Positions 6,292 to 8,004 of a stretch of DNA of 8,004 nucleotides are shown one piece after another. This DNA comes from Bacteriovoracaceae bacterium (GTDB lineage: Bacteria; Bdellovibrionota; UBA1018): positions 1 through 8,004 of the forward strand of contig JAHFAC010000075.1 in NCBI GenBank assembly GCA_023250755.1. The letters run 5' to 3'. Each line of letters opens with the position of its first letter. Position 1 is the first letter of the stretch. Position numbers and translations under genes: made by a program. The notes under the pieces are model-generated. The model searched no databases. It was given only the letters and a program-made list of their open reading frames with translations, and was not told the DNA's origin.

Positions 6292-6627
6292 ATGGAACCA
6301 AGGAGACCTTTTCAGCCTCTGCCCCGATCTGGGGTTCGACTTCGGAATCAATTGAGTCTTCAATTTCGAAAGAGGAAATGGGAAGAATTGTCGGCTACTT
6401 TGTGTATTTTGGCGCAATTTGCTGAAAATGCTGGACAAGTTGAGCTTTGCTTGCGGACTCAGGCTCTTCAAAAGCAGGTGGATCACCTGCAGTTGGATAT
6501 CTCTGATCAGATTACGGCAGAGGCCAACCTTCCACTCAGAGGTATGTTGGAGGAGCTTCTCTCCCAGCTTGCGCATCTGGAATGGATCAATAATATGGGT
6601 CTGGCGCCTCCCCAAGAATTGGTTTAA
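6292..6627 (+). CDS. Small helical protein, unknown function, upstream of tRNA-Pro
   Basis: 111 residues from the ATG at 6292. GGGGGAA (6276-6282) is a suitable ribosome binding site 9 bases upstream. A TTG at 6274 would add six residues but would place the start before that site. The N-terminal ~25 residues are basic and proline-containing (RRPFQPLPRSGVRLRNQ). The rest appears to be three or four amphipathic helices: RKRKWEELSATLCILAQFAENAG, LCLRTQALQKQVDHLQLDISDQI, and LRGMLEELLSQLAHLEWINNMG. There is no signal peptide or membrane segment. The pattern resembles a small helical-bundle domain. An Hpt-like fold was considered, but no conserved phospho-histidine motif is seen. A strong promoter in front and a hairpin terminator behind suggest an independent, well-expressed unit. 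Family not recognised. Confidence 0.68.
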   Translation: MEPRRPFQPLPRSGVRLRNQLSLQFRKRKWEELSATLCILAQFAENAGQVELCLRTQALQKQVDHLQLDISDQITAEANLPLRGMLEELLSQLAHLEWINNMGLAPPQELV

Positions 6628-6632
6628 GGTGC

Positions 6633-6655
6633 AAAAGGTGGGGACCACCTTTTTT
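6633..6655 (+). terminator. Hairpin with T-run between the small gene and tRNA-Pro
   Basis: AAAAGGTGG (6633-6641), loop GGA, CCACCTTTT (6645-6653), with a run of six T ending at 6655. The arms are perfectly complementary over nine pairs. It begins 5 bases after the stop codon at 6627, the usual place for a Rho-independent terminator. The tRNA starts only 6 bases after the T-run, so complete termination would leave the tRNA without an obvious promoter. Confidence 0.7.
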
Positions 6656-6661
6656 ATGTGT

Positions 6662-6739
6662 CGGGGTGTAGCGCAGCCTGGCTAGCGCACTTGCTTTGGG
6701 AGCAAGGGGTCGTGGGTTCGAATCCCGCCACCCCGACCA
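6662..6739 (+). tRNA. tRNA-Pro (anticodon UGG), CCA end encoded
   Basis: A full cloverleaf can be folded. The acceptor arms are CGGGGTG (6662-6668) and CACCCCG (6729-6735), followed by ACCA. The D-stem is GCGC/GCGC. The anticodon stem is CTTGC/GCAAG around the loop TTTGGGA, giving anticodon TGG at loop positions 3-5. The T-arm is GTGGG-TTCGAAT-CCCGC. The C1-G72 pair is a known identity feature of bacterial tRNA-Pro. UGG can read all or most proline codons by wobble, so this is probably an essential species. No terminator is seen directly after it, and the copper ATPase starts 60 bases downstream. Confidence 0.97.
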
Positions 6740-6765
6740 AACCCAACTTCAGCAATAAAAAAAGC

Positions 6766-6795
6766 CCTAAAGAAGATATACCCAAAGAAGATCTA
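6766..6795 (+). repeat. Two tandem 15-base imperfect repeats before the Cu-ATPase start
   Basis: The units 6766-6780 (CCTAAAGAAGATATA) and 6781-6795 (CCCAAAGAAGATCTA) match at 13 of 15 bases and abut directly. They fill most of the 60-base gap between tRNA-Pro and the ATPase ATG at 6800. The second AAGAAG also serves as the only, weak, ribosome binding site for the ATPase. Possible regulator site or duplicated translation signal; unknown. Confidence 0.6.
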
Positions 6796-6799
6796 AAAG

Positions 6800-8004
6800 A
6801 TGATTCAGCACAAAGATCCGATATGTGGAATGGAAGTGGAAGTCGATTTGGAGTTTTCGGCGACTCACCTTCGAAAAGATTATTTTTTTTGTTCCCAGTC
6901 TTGCTTGAAAGAGTTTAGCGCCCACCCGGAGGAGTATGTCGGCACTGCTGAGAAGGCAGCTGAGAAGCTAAAAGATGCTCGTCCAAAACTCGCTCACACG
7001 ATTTATACCTGTCCGATGCACCCACAGATTCGGCAAATCGGCCCTGGTTCTTGTCCGGTTTGTGGAATGGCTTTGGAGTCTTTTGAGACCTCTTATGGAG
7101 ATGAGCCAAATTCTGAACTAATCGACATGAGAAAACGTTTTAAGTGGGCCGCGTTTTTCAGTACGGTTTTAATTCTCATTTCAATGTTCGATTTCATTTC
7201 TGGAATGCCTCTTCAGCTTTTTCTTTCGGCTCCGGTTGTGATCTTGGCGGGCTTTCCCATTTTTGAGCGAGGCTGGAAATCTCTCACCACGCGAAATCTG
7301 AATATGTTCACGCTCATCGCGCTAGGGACCGGAGTGGCCTTTCTCTACAGCCTAGTTGCAGCTCTCTTTCCTTGGGTTTTTCCGGAGTCTTTTCGAGATC
7401 ACGCTGGGCAAGTGGCTGTTTACTTTGAGCCGGCTTCAGTCATTGTAACGCTCGTGCTGCTGGGCCAGGTCTTGGAGTTGAAGGCTCGCGGACAAACCAG
7501 TCAGGCGCTTCGTTCACTCCTAGGCTTTTCTCCAAAAACAGCAAGGATCGTAAGGGCAAATGGCCAAGAGGAAGATGTTTCTATCGAACGGATTCACCCG
7601 GGGGACCATCTTCGCGTTAGACCCGGCGAAAAAGTGCCCGTAGACGGTGTAGTGATCGACGGCAGCAGCTTGGTAGATGAATCTATGATCACGGGGGAGC
7701 CCATTTCTATTGAAAAATTTTCACATGACACGGTGATCGCTGGAACCATCAATACCACCGGAAGTTTTCTCATGGAGGCCAAAAAAGTAGGCTCGGATAC
7801 CTTACTTGCTCAGATTGTGAGGATGGTCAGTGAAGCCCAGCGAAGCAGAGCTCCAATCCAAAGGCTTGCGGACCTCGTTGCGTCCTACTTTGTTCCGGGG
7901 GTGATTATTGTCGCAATAGTCACTGCTTTAGTTTGGGCTGTCTTTGGGCCCGCCCCTGCGTTAGCCCACGCAGTTGTGAATGCTATTGCAGTCCTCATCA
8001 TCGC
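6800..8004 (+). CDS. copA: Cu/Ag-type P1B-ATPase with N-terminal YHS and heavy-metal-binding domains (3' truncated)
   Basis: An inner-membrane metal-exporting ATPase; the first 401 codons are in the window. The ATG at 6800 is the first start after an in-frame TAA at 6794-6796. Residues 5-48 are a YHS-type domain: DPICGM with Cys9, then YFFCSQSC with Cys31 and Cys35, and HPEEY. Residues 69-93 are the short heavy-metal-binding domain: YTCPMHP with Cys71, then GPGSCPVCGM with Cys85 and Cys88. Membrane helices follow from about 115. NLNMFTLIALGTG is near 168-178, and YFEPASVIVTLVLLGQVLELKARG is near 210-233. The last is typical of the Cu/Ag-transporting group. The actuator domain has ESMITGEP with the TGE loop at 298-300. 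The frame ends in NAIAVLIIA, exactly where relatives continue into CPCALGLATP, so the ion-binding CPC, phosphorylated DKTGT and ATP-binding domains lie outside. It lacks the usual N-terminal CxxC ferredoxin-like domain. Copper or silver export is inferred from family features. Confidence 0.93.
   Translation, partial: MIQHKDPICGMEVEVDLEFSATHLRKDYFFCSQSCLKEFSAHPEEYVGTAEKAAEKLKDARPKLAHTIYTCPMHPQIRQIGPGSCPVCGMALESFETSYGDEPNSELIDMRKRFKWAAFFSTVLILISMFDFISGMPLQLFLSAPVVILAGFPIFERGWKSLTTRNLNMFTLIALGTGVAFLYSLVAALFPWVFPESFRDHAGQVAVYFEPASVIVTLVLLGQVLELKARGQTSQALRSLLGFSPKTARIVRANGQEEDVSIERIHPGDHLRVRPGEKVPVDGVVIDGSSLVDESMITGEPISIEKFSHDTVIAGTINTTGSFLMEAKKVGSDTLLAQIVRMVSEAQRSRAPIQRLADLVASYFVPGVIIVAIVTALVWAVFGPAPALAHAVVNAIAVLII

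Noticed and set aside
6740..6799. Separate promoter for the copper ATPase
   Set aside because: GATATA (6775-6780) could be a -10 box, but the only -35 candidate, TTCAGC (6748-6753), is 21 bases away. Not convincing.
6883..6890. Run of eight T in the YHS domain as a phase-variable tract
   Set aside because: The frame continues correctly through TAT TTT TTT TGT. The run is short and explained by Phe codons of the conserved YFFC motif.
6268..6918. Minus-strand frame over the small helical gene, and plus-strand frames running through the tRNA
   Set aside because: They cross the terminator hairpin or a folded tRNA gene, or are antisense to a frame with a good promoter and ribosome site.
1..8004. 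CRISPR array, prophage, insertion sequence, toxin-antitoxin or defence locus
   Set aside because: I saw no spaced direct repeats, transposase or integrase motifs, or terminal inverted repeats in any part of the window.

Overview
The window looks like a chromosomal segment of a Gram-negative bacterium. It encodes a predicted outer-membrane beta-barrel, Sec-type signal peptides, a probable lipoprotein, and a tRNA gene with an encoded CCA end. Base composition is near 45-50% GC by eye. The style (many envelope proteins, tight spacing, a TTG start, a non-canonical lipobox) would fit a Bdellovibrionota/Oligoflexia-like or other deltaproteobacterial-type lineage. That placement is an inference with low confidence, because no taxonomic marker gene is present.

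Layout. Positions 2-457 hold the 3' part of an unrecognised protein with a Pro/Ser-rich tail. It converges, with a 6-base gap, on a two-domain ChrA-type chromate/anion transporter (464-1561, minus). A 142-base divergent region centred on the palindrome CTTATATAAG carries what look like back-to-back overlapping promoters. To its right lies a compact three-gene envelope operon (1704-4923, plus): a periplasmic TatT-like TPR-fold protein, an outer-membrane beta-barrel starting at TTG and overlapping its upstream neighbour by 10 bases, and a coiled-coil probable lipoprotein with an odd Asn-Ser-Gln repeat in front of its signal sequence. A ten-helix EamA/DMT-family permease follows (4981-5946). Its 3' end overlaps a small convergent gene (5924-6148, minus) that has an excellent ribosome binding site. 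A small helical protein (6292-6627, plus) stands behind a near-consensus sigma-70 promoter and ends at a hairpin/T-run. Seven bases beyond that is tRNA-Pro(UGG) (6662-6739). Sixty bases after the tRNA starts a Cu/Ag-type P1B ATPase with N-terminal YHS and heavy-metal-binding domains (6800 to the window edge). It is cut off just before its expected CPC motif.

The genes do not form one recognisable pathway. Two metal or oxyanion transporters (ChrA, Cu-ATPase) flank an envelope operon and a metabolite exporter. No phage, CRISPR, insertion sequence or defence system was seen. The best candidate for something undescribed is the TPR/beta-barrel/coiled-coil-lipoprotein operon, which could be a trans-envelope complex. 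Secondary leads are the tRNA-Pro surroundings (hairpin directly before it, tandem 15-base repeat directly after it) and the two orphan small proteins.
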